Numbered from the stretch's first letter, positions 1 to 8,779 are shown. The stretch: DNA of 20,913 nucleotides from a virus (IMGVR_UViG_3300030451_002667:1-20913), one strand, 5' to 3'. The notes: generated by a model not told the origin, from the sequence alone. Translations and numbers: made by a program.

Positions 1-1
1 C

Positions 2-244
2 AGAGGTACATTTACTGCATCAATTGATATGAATTTTGATGAGACTGATTCTGGTCAAACAGCATTAACACAAGGCTCTTCTTTGAGTTTTGAGTTTATG
101 CCAGAGGGTGCAGATTCAGGCGACAGAAAATTTTCTGGCACAGGTATTGTGACTGGGATGTCTGTTGGAGTGACCTTAGACGGAGTAACTACAAGAACAG
201 TTTCTTTACAAGGTACAGGTGGTCTAACTATCGGCACAGTATAA
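2..244 (+). CDS. Major tail (tube) protein, C-terminal part
   Basis: The reading frame is open from the window edge to a TAA at 242-244, so only the last 80 codons are seen and the true start lies upstream. The visible part is rich in Gly, Thr and Ser with alternating hydrophobic residues, and ends in SLQGTGGLTIGTV, the kind of beta-rich end common in siphovirus tail tube subunits. Position supports this: it lies just upstream of a tail assembly chaperone pair and the tape measure gene, the usual place of the major tail protein. The role would be to form the hexameric tail tube. The identification rests on gene order and general composition, since the diagnostic N-terminal half is missing. 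Confidence 0.72.
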   Translation, partial: RGTFTASIDMNFDETDSGQTALTQGSSLSFEFMPEGADSGDRKFSGTGIVTGMSVGVTLDGVTTRTVSLQGTGGLTIGTV

Positions 245-247
245 TAA

Positions 248-601
248 ATGCCAGATAATAAAATAGATTACTTTGAGGGAATCAAAGATCACTTTTCTAC
301 ATTAGAAACACAAATAATTGAAGTACCCGAATGGGGATTAGTTGGCGATAAAGCAATTTATTGCAAACCTTTTAATATGCTTGAGAAAGCCAAAATATTT
401 AAGGGTGCAACAAATACTGATCTCAACGTTTTAATTGATGTTATTATTGAAAAAGCATTGACGAAAGACGGCGATAAAATGTTTAATGCGACTCATGTTT
501 TGGCTTTTAAAACTAAAGCAGATACAAATGTCATTGCAGAAGTATCAACAAAAATTATGGGAACAGGAAACGTTGATATTGAAGACAGTAAAAAAAACTA
601 A
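248..601 (+). CDS. Tail assembly chaperone, short form (lambda G-like)
   Basis: A 117-residue, largely helical protein beginning at ATG 248, three bases after the tail tube gene. In siphoviruses the position between tail tube and tape measure is held by a chaperone that coats the tape measure while the tube polymerises; it is not part of the virion. The N-terminal region (FEGIKDHFSTLETQIIEVPEWG, residues 9-30) and central helices fit that role, although sequence identity in this family is always low. The last codons are AGT AAA AAA AAC followed by TAA, which contains a -1 slippery heptamer immediately before the stop, as expected for the G/G-T arrangement. Confidence comes mostly from synteny plus the frameshift site. 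Confidence 0.8.
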   Translation: MPDNKIDYFEGIKDHFSTLETQIIEVPEWGLVGDKAIYCKPFNMLEKAKIFKGATNTDLNVLIDVIIEKALTKDGDKMFNATHVLAFKTKADTNVIAEVSTKIMGTGNVDIEDSKKN

Positions 602-771
602 AAAATAATCCAGAACTACACAATATTTTTGCTTTAGGCGAAAAACTACACAAGACACTTCCAGAAATCTTGCAAATGTCCGTATATGAGTTTAATATGT
701 GGATTGCCTATTTTAATCTTCAACAAGAAGAAAGAGAAAGACAGGACAGACTTGCGAGTATGAAAAGATAA
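248..771 (+). CDS. Tail assembly chaperone, -1 frameshift product (G-T-like)
   Basis: If ribosomes slip back one base on A AAA AAC at 592-598, translation continues from codon CTA 598 to TAA 769-771, adding 57 residues and giving a product of about 174 residues. The extension is a clean open frame without its own convincing start and fills an otherwise unexplained 170-base gap. It contains helical, charged sequence such as ELHNIFALGEKLHKTLPEI and YEFNMWIAYFNLQQEERER, resembling T-type domains with a conserved aromatic region. Its stop overlaps the tape measure ATG (TAATG at 769-773). In lambda the T domain binds the tail tube protein while the G part binds the tape measure. A hairpin with a 7-pair stem (626-632 with 638-644) lies downstream but rather far from the slip site. 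Confidence 0.8.
592..598 (+). promoter_or_regulatory. Programmed -1 ribosomal frameshift heptamer A AAA AAC
   Basis: The bases 590-597 are all A, followed by C598. In the chaperone reading frame the codons are AAA 593-595 and AAC 596-598 preceded by A592, exactly the X XXY YYZ phase needed for simultaneous -1 slippage. The zero-frame stop TAA follows at once (599-601), while the -1 frame stays open for 57 more codons. This is the arrangement established for lambda G/G-T and conserved across long-tailed phages. Confidence 0.85.
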
Positions 772-2732
772 TGGCTACAAAAAAAGTAAATATAGATATT
801 GTCGCTAAAGATAAAACTAGACAGGCGATGCAATCTGCAACGCATGGTGTTGATGGTTTAAAAAATTCTGTATTTAATCTTAAAAATGCCTTGATAGGTT
901 TAGGTGCTGGTGTTGCAATTAAATCATTTGTCGATGTTGGAAAACAAATAGAGTCATTACAAGTAAGATTAAAATTTTTATTTGGTACTGCTGAAGAGGG
1001 TGCAAAAGCATTTGATGCTATGGCAAAGTTTGCCTCTAAGGTACCTTTTAGTCTTGAGCAAATACAACAAGGTTCTGGTGTTCTAGCAGTAGTCAGTAAA
1101 GATGCTGATGAACTAGCAGAAATATTAGAACTTACAGGTAATGTAGCTGCTGTCACAGGATTAGATTTTAGAACTACTGCAGAACAAATACAAAGATCAC
1201 TATCAGCTGGTATATCAAGTGCAGATTTATTTAGAGAAAGAGGTGTTAAAGCAATGCTTGGGTTTAGTGCTGGGGCAACTGTTTCAGTAGAACAAACTAG
1301 AGATGCTTTGTTTAAAACTTTTGGAAAAGACGGTCAGTTTGCTGGTGCTACTAAAGATTTAGCAAACACACTTGAGGGTACTCTATCAATGATAGGGGAT
1401 AAATATTTTAATTTTCAAAAAGAGGTTGCAGAAGAATTTTTTGTAGCATTAAAAAAAGAGTTTGGAGCTTTAGATCAAGCACTTGCAGATAATGAGGCTT
1501 TAATAACTGATATAGCTAGAGCAATAGGAAAAGGATTAGCAGATGCGGTCACACTTGCGTCACAGTCAATAGTATTTTTTAAAGAAAATTTTGAAACCAT
1601 AAAAAGATTAGGTATGGCTGCTGTTATTTTTACAGTCACTAGAAGAATGCTTTCATTAGCAATAGCAATTAAAAAAGTTGGTTTAGCATTTTTGACACTT
1701 AACAAAGTAGCTATGCGAAACTTTATAGGTATGTTGGCTGCTGCTGGATTTATTATTGCAGACATGACTGGTAAATTAGATGAATTTTTTGCATTATTTG
1801 AGAAACCGAAAACTATGCAAGAGTTAGGCGATGAACTTGATCTTATAGTAGAACAATTAGGATTATTAGAAGATAACGGAGTCAAGGGATTTCAAAGAAT
1901 ACACGATGAGGCAATTCAATTTAGAAATGATCTTGAAGCATTAAGAATGGGTGTTGAAGAGGGCTCACATGAGTTTCAAATGTTATCAAATATGATTAAC
2001 GAGGTTGAACAAGCACTTCATGATGTACCACTACAAACAATAACTATTGATGTAGATGAACAAACTAAAAAAGTAGGATTGCTTACTCAAGCATATCAAA
2101 AATTCAAAGAGGGATTTATGGATGCTTTGAAAGATCAAAAGTCAGCAATGGAACAAATTAAAGATATTGGTAAAGCTACTTTCGGTGAACTTAAAAAAAC
2201 TTTAACAGATTTTGTTATGACAGGTAAATTAGAGTTTGAAGATTTTGCAAGATTTGTAATTAAAAAATTTATTGAAATGTTAGTTGGTCAAGCAATACAA
2301 GCAGCTTTCCAAAAATCATTAAAATTATTTAAAATGGATGCAATAAAAAAAGCTATGATAAGTGTATTTGAGGGGGCATTAAAAACTTTTGCCTCAATAC
2401 CTTTTCCATTTAACATAGCAGCTGTCGGTGGTGCTATCGCTTTCGGTATGAGCATGGTTAATAAAATTAGAGGATTTGAAAAAGGTGGTAGACCACCTGT
2501 TGGACAACCAAGCATAGTAGGAGAAAGTGGACCAGAATTATTTGTACCCGATCAAGCTGGAACTGTAGTACCAAATAATCAATTAGGTATGGGTAAACAA
2601 GTGACAGTAAACTTTAATATCAATACTGTTGACGCAAGAGGTTTCAATGAATTATTAGTTAATAGCAGAGGTGTAATAGTTAATATGATAAACAATGCTG
2701 TTAATGAAAAAGGTAAGGTAGCAATTATATGA
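771..2732 (+). CDS. Tail tape measure protein
   Basis: A 653-residue protein starting at ATG 771, overlapping the chaperone stop by one base. It has the classical layout: an N-terminal region of amphipathic helices with KDKTRQAMQSATHGVDGLK and hydrophobic Gly/Ala stretches, a long helical middle, a strongly hydrophobic segment near residues 280-335 that could insert into the host membrane during DNA delivery, and a C-terminal region with GGRPPVGQPSIVGESGPE (about residues 570-590), a motif common at the end of lambda H-type tape measures. Using the usual 0.15 nm per residue, tail length would be near 100 nm; that is an estimate. The gene ends in an ATGA overlap with the next tail gene. Confidence 0.95.
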   Translation: MATKKVNIDIVAKDKTRQAMQSATHGVDGLKNSVFNLKNALIGLGAGVAIKSFVDVGKQIESLQVRLKFLFGTAEEGAKAFDAMAKFASKVPFSLEQIQQGSGVLAVVSKDADELAEILELTGNVAAVTGLDFRTTAEQIQRSLSAGISSADLFRERGVKAMLGFSAGATVSVEQTRDALFKTFGKDGQFAGATKDLANTLEGTLSMIGDKYFNFQKEVAEEFFVALKKEFGALDQALADNEALITDIARAIGKGLADAVTLASQSIVFFKENFETIKRLGMAAVIFTVTRRMLSLAIAIKKVGLAFLTLNKVAMRNFIGMLAAAGFIIADMTGKLDEFFALFEKPKTMQELGDELDLIVEQLGLLEDNGVKGFQRIHDEAIQFRNDLEALRMGVEEGSHEFQMLSNMINEVEQALHDVPLQTITIDVDEQTKKVGLLTQAYQKFKEGFMDALKDQKSAMEQIKDIGKATFGELKKTLTDFVMTGKLEFEDFARFVIKKFIEMLVGQAIQAAFQKSLKLFKMDAIKKAMISVFEGALKTFASIPFPFNIAAVGGAIAFGMSMVNKIRGFEKGGRPPVGQPSIVGESGPELFVPDQAGTVVPNNQLGMGKQVTVNFNINTVDARGFNELLVNSRGVIVNMINNAVNEKGKVAII

Positions 2733-3337
2733 GTGGTGCTTTTCCAAGTGAAAATTTTAATGCAATAAATATTAAAAATAATCAGAAAACTTTAGTAAGT
2801 GAAACAGATAGTGGCAAAACATTTAGAAGACAAATACAAGGACAACGATTTAGTTTTACAGTTTCATTTCCTCCTATGAAACGAGAAGATTTTGCCCCAA
2901 TCATGGCTTTTATTATGAAACAAAGGTCAAGGAAAGAAAGTTTTACCATAACCTTGCCAAGCAACTTAGACGCTCTTGGTAGTGAAACTGGAACCTTATT
3001 AGTGAATGGGGCACACTCCTCGGCAGATACGACTATTGATATTGACGGATTTGCTAGTGATGGTGCTGGAAGATTAAAAGCTGGCGATTTTATTAAGTTT
3101 GCCCATGATAAAGTATATATGGTTGTTGCAGATGTTACATCATCAAGTAATGCGGCTACCGTTAGCATTGAACCACCATTAAGAACTGCTTTAACAAATA
3201 ACAGTGCAGTCACATATGATTCTGTGCCTTTCACTGTGCATCTAACAAGTGATGTCCAGGAGTTCGGTATAGGGGAAAATGATAATGACGGTAATCCAAT
3301 ATTCAGATATGAGTTTGATGTTATTGAAAGTTTATAA
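2729..3337 (+). CDS. Distal/minor tail protein following the tape measure
   Basis: A 202-residue protein whose ATG overlaps the tape measure stop (ATGA at 2729-2732). The N-terminal half (LVSETDSGKTFRRQIQGQRF, then a segment ending in KQRSRKESFTITLP) resembles small tail proteins that sit under the tape measure and build the distal tail ring. The middle (about residues 85-145) looks like an inserted beta-domain with GDFIKFAHDKVYMVV, reminiscent of a short carbohydrate-binding or OB-like insertion. The gene order tape measure, this gene, next gene, J-like gene parallels both lambda H-M-L and the DUF2460/DUF2163 order of gene transfer agents. Exact family membership was not tested. Confidence 0.75.
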   Translation: MSGAFPSENFNAINIKNNQKTLVSETDSGKTFRRQIQGQRFSFTVSFPPMKREDFAPIMAFIMKQRSRKESFTITLPSNLDALGSETGTLLVNGAHSSADTTIDIDGFASDGAGRLKAGDFIKFAHDKVYMVVADVTSSSNAATVSIEPPLRTALTNNSAVTYDSVPFTVHLTSDVQEFGIGENDNDGNPIFRYEFDVIESL

Positions 3338-3900
3338 TGCCCAGAGGATTATCAAGTGCAGTTAAAACAGAACTAGCAACAGGCAATATTGATCCTGTTG
3401 TTTTAGTAGAGATAGGTTTTGCAACACCTGTTTATTTAACAAATGCACCTTTTGATATTGCTTCTAGTGTTTCTGGCTCATCAAGAACTTATCTAGCCAA
3501 TGGACACTTACGCAGTATCACAGGTGCTAATGAAACTAATAGACCAACAAAAAACACTTTATCTATAAGTTTATCGGCTGTTGATCAAACATACGTTGCT
3601 GTTGCCCTTAATGAAAACATTATAAATGCTAATGTTTATATTTATAGAGGCTTTCTTGATACAAACAGTGCGATTATTGCCGACCCTTTTTTATTATTTT
3701 ATGGCACGATAGACGAATATAAAATAAGTGATAATACAACTACTGCTAATTTAATTTTAAGTATTACTTCACATTGGGGAAATTTTAGCAAAACTGCTGG
3801 TAGAACTACTACCGATAATTCACAAAAAAGATTTTTTAGTAGTGATAAAGGTATGGAGTTTGCGGCTTTGACTGTTCGTGATATTAAATGGGGTAGATAG
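3337..3900 (+). CDS. Minor tail protein, DUF2163-like position
   Basis: A 187-residue protein with TAATG coupling to the gene before it. The opening residues (MPRGLSSAVKTELATGNIDP, then VVLVEIGF) match the style of tail proteins described as DUF2163-like, where the N-terminus ends in a hydrophobic strand, followed by a beta-rich body containing statements such as VYIYRGFLD and FLLFYGTIDEYKIS. The C-terminus (AGRTTTDNSQKRFFSSDKGM) is typical of the strand-rich end of such proteins. It probably forms part of the baseplate hub between the distal tail ring and the J-like protein. It ends in TAG whose G starts the GTG of the following gene, so translation is likely coupled. Confidence 0.72.
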   Translation: MPRGLSSAVKTELATGNIDPVVLVEIGFATPVYLTNAPFDIASSVSGSSRTYLANGHLRSITGANETNRPTKNTLSISLSAVDQTYVAVALNENIINANVYIYRGFLDTNSAIIADPFLLFYGTIDEYKISDNTTTANLILSITSHWGNFSKTAGRTTTDNSQKRFFSSDKGMEFAALTVRDIKWGR

Positions 3901-4343
3901 TGACAAGCATACATCTTTATCAAGCAGAAAGAAAAGATATAGAAAATATTTATCAATTATTAGTTGAATATAAAAATGTTGATTTAGAAGATGTAAACTT
4001 TCCTGATATTGATAGAAATAAGTTAATTAATTTTATAAACACAATACTACAAAGAGGTAAAATAATTTTATTAAAAGATTTAGATCGTGATGAATTAGTT
4101 GGTTGTTGTATGTTTAACAAAGCCGAATATTTTTTTAGCACAAGTAAAATGATGCAGATACAAATGATTTATATTAAACAAAGATTTAGAAATTATAAAT
4201 TAGTAAAACAATTAATTGAATCAGTAAAAAAAGTGTCAGAAGATTTACCAATAGTTTTATCTATTACTTCTGGTTTAGGTATTGATCCTGTTTTTCAAAT
4301 GTTAGGTTTTGAAAACATGGGTGGTAATTGGAGGTTAATGTAA
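3900..4343 (+). CDS. GNAT-family N-acetyltransferase-like protein in the tail cluster
   Basis: A 147-residue protein starting at GTG 3900, which overlaps the previous stop. The order of elements fits the GNAT fold: an N-terminal strand and helix (IHLYQAERKDIENIYQLLVE), a central beta pair around KIILLKDLDRDELVGCCMF (residues about 54-73), the acetyl-CoA-binding region MIYIKQRFRNYKLVKQLIES where the usual Q/R-x-x-G-x-G/A loop appears as QRFRNYK, and a final LGIDPVFQMLGFENMGG, like the usual GF ending. The glycine of the pyrophosphate loop is not conserved, so activity is uncertain. Substrate is unknown; it could modify a tail protein or a host target. It lies where many tail clusters have the NlpC/P60 peptidase. 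Confidence 0.72.
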   Translation: MTSIHLYQAERKDIENIYQLLVEYKNVDLEDVNFPDIDRNKLINFINTILQRGKIILLKDLDRDELVGCCMFNKAEYFFSTSKMMQIQMIYIKQRFRNYKLVKQLIESVKKVSEDLPIVLSITSGLGIDPVFQMLGFENMGGNWRLM

Positions 4344-7285
4344 TGGGTGGCTGGAATCCTTTTGAGGATATTGTTGATTTTGTTACCGATGTCGTTGATG
4401 CTATTGTTGATATTGTTGAAGATTTTGTTGGTTGGTTATATCCTATGCCCGATATCCCAGATTATGGGGATATGCAACAAGACCTCAATGCAAAAGGTGT
4501 TTTAGTAAATAAATTTAGTGCCAATGCCTCTATACCGATAGTTTATGGAACAAGAAAAGTTGGTGGTAATGTTGTTTTTTTAGAAACATCTGGAACTGAT
4601 AATCAATATTTATATATGGCTTTAATACTCAGCGAGGGCGAAATAAATGATATCTCATCAATATTTGTAAATGATAGCCAAGTCACATTTACAGGCGATA
4701 TTGCTGATAACACACAAATAACAGTAGCAAGTTCTGACAGTAATTTTTATGATACTGAAAATTCTGAAAGTTTAATTACCGTTGAGCCACACTTTGGTTC
4801 TGATTCACAATCTGCCTCAAGTTTATTAAGCACATTAACATCATGGACTAGTAATCATAAATTAAGTGGACTTGCATATCTAGCAATACGTTTTACTTGG
4901 AATGCTGATAAATTTGGTTCTTTACCTGTAGTAAACGCAGTTGTTCAAGGTAAAAAAGTATATAACCCAAACCTTGACGGAACAAAAACAGGTGGCTCTG
5001 GTTCTCATAGAGAGGATACATCATCAACATGGGAATATTCAGATAATCCTGTTTATCAATTACTAGATTATTTGCGCAACGATAGATTTGGAATGGCTAT
5101 ACCAAACAGTTATTTTGATAGCAATTATGCTGATTGGCAAACTGCTGGTGATGTTTGCGATACAAATATAACACCATATTCTGGTGCTAGTGCTATAGAT
5201 TTAATGGATAGTCATACCGTTGTTGATACATCAAAAAAAGCCATAGAAAACGTAAGAGAGTTTGTAAAAGGGTGTCGTGCTTTTTTAAATTTTAGTGGGG
5301 GTAAATATAAAATTCTTGTAGAAAGTTCTGGTTCTGCCTCTATTACACTTACAGAAGATAACATACTCGGTGGTATTACAGTATCAAGTAAAAATAAAAA
5401 TTCACGATACAATAGAGTTATTGTGAACTGGATAAATCCTGATAAAAATTATCAATCAGATACTGCACAATTTCCCCCTGTTGATGAAACAGGATTAGCA
5501 AGTGCAGATCAACACGCAACTATGAAAACTGCTGATGGTGGTTTATTATTAGAGGGAAGATTTGATTTTCCTATGTTTACAAGTCCATATCAAGCACAAG
5601 AAATGGCAGAAATAATTTTACGTAGATCAAGATCAAGTTTAGATGTTACTTTGAAAGCAGATGCCACAGCATTAGAGTTAAGTATTGGAGATATAGTAAA
5701 TATTACCCATGCTACCCCTAGTTTTTCTGCTAAACCTTTTAGAGTGCAAGGTATGTCTATCAATGCTGATCAGAGTGTTGGTTTACAATTATCTGAACAT
5801 CAAGATAGTTATTATACCTTTGGTACTCAACAAGAAGTTGCCACAATACCAGATACAACATTACCTAATCCTTTTACAGTTCAACCTCCAGCGTCGATTA
5901 CATTAACAGACGAATTGATAGAATATTCAGAGGGAACAGTAATTACACGATTAAATATAGCAATAGGTGCATCAACAGATCAATTTGTTCAATATTATGT
6001 TGTAGAAGCAAAACTTTCTACTGAAACAAATTTTAAAATAATTGGTCAAGGAACTGAACTAAATTATGAAATGCTTAATGTGATAGATGATGCAACTTAC
6101 AACGTTAGATGCAGAGCAATAAATTCACTTGGCTCTTCTTCTTCTACAATCACAGAAAATAGAAAAATAGTTGGTGCAACAGAACCGCCAAATGATGTTA
6201 CAAACTTTTCTGTGAATATGCTTGGCAGTTCTCAAATGCAGTTAAATTGGGACGCAAATACTGACCTTGATATTTCTTTTTATGAAATACGTTATCAAAA
6301 CGTCACTTCAAATGCTCAATGGAACAAATCGGTTAATTGGCTTCAAGTTCCTAGAACATCAGGAACAAGTATTACAACAAATGTAAGAGATGGTGCATTT
6401 TGTATCAAAGCTGTAGATAAATTAGGAAACGAATCAAACAATGAAACGATTATCTATTCTAATATAGCGTCAGCAACAAGTAACTTTAAAGATATACAAA
6501 CATTGACAGAAGATATAACTGCTGGAACATTTGACGGAGATACAGCATTGACGGATAGTTCTGGTGTTAATTCTATTGTTTTAGATACTGTAAATGATTT
6601 CGATGATGTTACTGGAAACTTTGATGATGCGTCAGGCGATTTTGATTTAGGAGGTGCAGATGATAATATTGATAATGAAGGATTCTATACACTTGCACAA
6701 ACACTTACATTATCTAGTATTTACGATACTTCTTTTATTAAAAATATTACAATAGATCAAATTGAAGACCCTTACGATTTGTTTGATGATGGTAGAGGAG
6801 CGGCTTTATTTGATGATGCACCTGCACCTTTTGATGGTAATGACCCAACAAATGCAACAGCACAACTGCAAATAGCTAGTTCTACAACATCATTAGATAA
6901 TGCTACAAGTTTTCAACCAATGAATACATCAACAACATTTAAAGGTAGATATTTTAAATTTAGATTACGATTAGCTAATACTAATAATAAAACAAGAGCA
7001 TTTATATCGGGTATTTCAATAGATATAAAAATGCAAAAGAGACAAGAAACAGGTGAAGATGTAGCAAGCGGAACGGGTACAAAATCTATAACATATGGAA
7101 GTTCATTTTTTGCTGTTCCAAGTATAGGTATTGCCGCTCAAAATATGGCTACAGGAGATTTTTTTTCAATATCTAATAAATCTGTTGACGGATTTGATAT
7201 AGTCTTTAAAAACAGTAGTGATACAATAATAAATAGAACTTTTGACTATGTTGCAACAGGACATGGCTTGAAAAGTTCTTCATAA
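4343..7285 (+). CDS. J-like tail hub/tip protein with fibronectin III domains
   Basis: A 980-residue protein. ATG 4343 is chosen over an upstream in-frame TTG (4328) because GGAGG at 4330-4334 sits eight bases ahead and the ATG overlaps the stop of the acetyltransferase gene. After a short N-terminal part with hydrophobic helices (residues 8-33) comes a J-type core with IPIVYGTRKVGGNVVFLETS near residue 64, then hub domains to about residue 500. Two fibronectin type III-like domains follow (about 510-710, including PPNDVTNFSVNMLGSSQMQL and a DKLGNES element). Residues about 750-835 are Asp/Phe-rich, and a beta-rich C-terminal domain ends the chain. The protein closes the tail tube tip and carries the fibres or contacts the receptor. 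Confidence 0.9.
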   Translation: MGGWNPFEDIVDFVTDVVDAIVDIVEDFVGWLYPMPDIPDYGDMQQDLNAKGVLVNKFSANASIPIVYGTRKVGGNVVFLETSGTDNQYLYMALILSEGEINDISSIFVNDSQVTFTGDIADNTQITVASSDSNFYDTENSESLITVEPHFGSDSQSASSLLSTLTSWTSNHKLSGLAYLAIRFTWNADKFGSLPVVNAVVQGKKVYNPNLDGTKTGGSGSHREDTSSTWEYSDNPVYQLLDYLRNDRFGMAIPNSYFDSNYADWQTAGDVCDTNITPYSGASAIDLMDSHTVVDTSKKAIENVREFVKGCRAFLNFSGGKYKILVESSGSASITLTEDNILGGITVSSKNKNSRYNRVIVNWINPDKNYQSDTAQFPPVDETGLASADQHATMKTADGGLLLEGRFDFPMFTSPYQAQEMAEIILRRSRSSLDVTLKADATALELSIGDIVNITHATPSFSAKPFRVQGMSINADQSVGLQLSEHQDSYYTFGTQQEVATIPDTTLPNPFTVQPPASITLTDELIEYSEGTVITRLNIAIGASTDQFVQYYVVEAKLSTETNFKIIGQGTELNYEMLNVIDDATYNVRCRAINSLGSSSSTITENRKIVGATEPPNDVTNFSVNMLGSSQMQLNWDANTDLDISFYEIRYQNVTSNAQWNKSVNWLQVPRTSGTSITTNVRDGAFCIKAVDKLGNESNNETIIYSNIASATSNFKDIQTLTEDITAGTFDGDTALTDSSGVNSIVLDTVNDFDDVTGNFDDASGDFDLGGADDNIDNEGFYTLAQTLTLSSIYDTSFIKNITIDQIEDPYDLFDDGRGAALFDDAPAPFDGNDPTNATAQLQIASSTTSLDNATSFQPMNTSTTFKGRYFKFRLRLANTNNKTRAFISGISIDIKMQKRQETGEDVASGTGTKSITYGSSFFAVPSIGIAAQNMATGDFFSISNKSVDGFDIVFKNSSDTIINRTFDYVATGHGLKSSS

Positions 7286-7305
7286 ATGTTTATAGTAGGA
7301 TAAGT

Positions 7306-8166
7306 ATGAGTCAAGTTTCAGATGTAAGTTTAGCGAACCAAGGATTCAGTGCATTTCGTACTGAACTGAATAATATTTTAGGTGCATTAAATTCAATGCA
7401 TTCTGGGACATCAAGACCTGGTTCCGCAACTACAGGCACTATTTGGCTTGATACAACAAATTCTGGTTCAAATTCTTTAGAAATAAAATTTTTTGATGGT
7501 TCTGATGATATAAGTTTTGCTACTGTTAATACTTCAGCTAACACAATAAACTTTATTGATAGCACAGTATCATTTGATATTGTTAGTGATACAACACCGC
7601 AACTTGGTGGCGATTTAGATACTAACTCAGCAAACATAAAAATTGATGATGCTCATGGTTTATTTGATGAAAACAACAATGAACAGTTAATATTTCAAAC
7701 AACTGCAAGTGCAGTGAATTTTGCAGAATTAACAAATGCGGCTACAGGTAATGATGTGGGTTTAGCAGTAGATGGTTCTGATTCAAATGTTGGTTTATCA
7801 TTGTCAACAAAAGGAACAGGTAAGTTTAAATTTAATGATGCCGCATACTTCCCTGAAGCAACATTAACAGACGCATCAACAATTGCTTGGGACGTTCAAT
7901 CAAGTCCTGTTGCTAAAGTAACTCTTGGCGCAAGTAGAACATTAGGTGCGGCTACAAATGGAGTAGCTGGTCAATTTGTTTCATTATTAGTTATTCAAGA
8001 TGGAACAGGAAGCAGAACATTATCATTTAATGCTGTTTATGAATTTAAAGATGATACTGCACCAACATTAACAACAACTGCTTCTAAGGGAGATTTATTT
8101 GTATTTAGATACAATGGTTCTAAATTTTTAGAAGTTGGTAGAAACCTTAACCTTACTTTATCATAA
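7306..8166 (+). CDS. Tail fibre-like protein
   Basis: A 286-residue protein starting at ATG 7306, with a weak purine-rich site (TAGGAT) about seven bases upstream. It opens with a short helical part (LANQGFSAFRTELNNILGAL) then SGTSRPGSATTGTIWLDTT, a pattern frequent at the N-terminus of marine phage fibres. The rest is rich in Ser, Thr, Asn, Asp and short beta repeats (TTPQLGGDLDTNSANI, then GLSLSTKGTGKFKFND), and ends in a small globular part with FVSLLVIQDGTGSRTLSF and GSKFLEVGRNLNL. These are familiar repeats of trimeric fibre shafts in cyanophages and marine phages. It follows directly after the J-like gene, so attachment to the tail tip is likely. Confidence 0.75.
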   Translation: MSQVSDVSLANQGFSAFRTELNNILGALNSMHSGTSRPGSATTGTIWLDTTNSGSNSLEIKFFDGSDDISFATVNTSANTINFIDSTVSFDIVSDTTPQLGGDLDTNSANIKIDDAHGLFDENNNEQLIFQTTASAVNFAELTNAATGNDVGLAVDGSDSNVGLSLSTKGTGKFKFNDAAYFPEATLTDASTIAWDVQSSPVAKVTLGASRTLGAATNGVAGQFVSLLVIQDGTGSRTLSFNAVYEFKDDTAPTLTTTASKGDLFVFRYNGSKFLEVGRNLNLTLS

Positions 8167-8167
8167 T

Positions 8168-8779
8168 ATGTTTGCATTAGTTCAAGATGGTAATATCGTT
8201 CAAATGCCTAAAGGCAATAAAGGAATAACTATTGATGGAGTACAACACCCATCTTCAATATATAAATTATGGTCAGATGAAGAAAGATTAGCAATAGGAA
8301 TTTATCCTGTTAGAGTTGACACCACAAATAAAAAAGATGAAGATTGGTACATTAATACAAATATCACTTATGCTGTAAGTGGTAATGAAGTTGTAGGTAC
8401 TTATGGGACAGCAACAGCTAGAGCTATTGAAGATGCAAATGCAAAAGATAAAGAGGGTAATAATTTAACTGATGAAAATGGAAATCAGATAATTATAAAA
8501 GGATTAAAAACAATTAAAAAAGAAATGATAGATCAACAATGTGCTGGAATATTACAACCTAGTGATTGGAGAGTAATAAGAGCAAAAGAAACAGGTGGAA
8601 CAATGAATAGTGGTTGGAAAACTTGGAGAGCATCAGTTAGAACTAAATGTAATTCTATGCAAGATCAAGTAGATGCAGTTTCAAATGTTGATGAACTTGC
8701 GGCTTTATTTACTTATACAGAACAAGAAGATGGAAGCATTACAAGACCATTAGGCGAATTTCCTACTAAGGACGATTAA
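8168..8779 (+). CDS. Fibre-associated protein, possible tail fibre assembly factor
   Basis: A 203-residue protein. ATG 8168 is preferred over an in-frame TTG at 8135 because MFALVQDGNIVQMPKGNKGI is a typical opening of phage proteins encoded beside fibre genes and because it begins two bases after the previous stop; no clear ribosome binding site is present. An early LWSDEERLAIGIYPV segment (about residues 37-51) is of a kind recurrent in such proteins. The C-terminal half is helical, with GWKTWRASVRTKCNSMQDQV, resembling the helical end of fibre assembly chaperones (DUF4376-type). The assignment as chaperone versus virion component is inference from composition and position between two fibre genes. 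Confidence 0.55.
   Translation: MFALVQDGNIVQMPKGNKGITIDGVQHPSSIYKLWSDEERLAIGIYPVRVDTTNKKDEDWYINTNITYAVSGNEVVGTYGTATARAIEDANAKDKEGNNLTDENGNQIIIKGLKTIKKEMIDQQCAGILQPSDWRVIRAKETGGTMNSGWKTWRASVRTKCNSMQDQVDAVSNVDELAALFTYTEQEDGSITRPLGEFPTKDD

Noticed and set aside
1475-1885. Minus-strand reading frame of 136 codons opposite the tape measure gene (similarly 713-1156 and 2288-2515)
   Set aside because: Composition is that of a shadow frame; no ribosome binding site and no gene-like neighbours on that strand.
2782-3234. Minus-strand reading frame of 150 codons opposite the minor tail gene
   Set aside because: It lies wholly within a coupled rightward tail operon, and no promoter or ribosome binding site supports it.
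5709-5906. Rightward frame of 65 codons inside the J-like gene, and a similar 74-codon frame at 10892-11116
   Set aside because: Both lie entirely within well-supported genes in another frame and show only the Leu/Ile-rich composition of AT-rich shadow frames.
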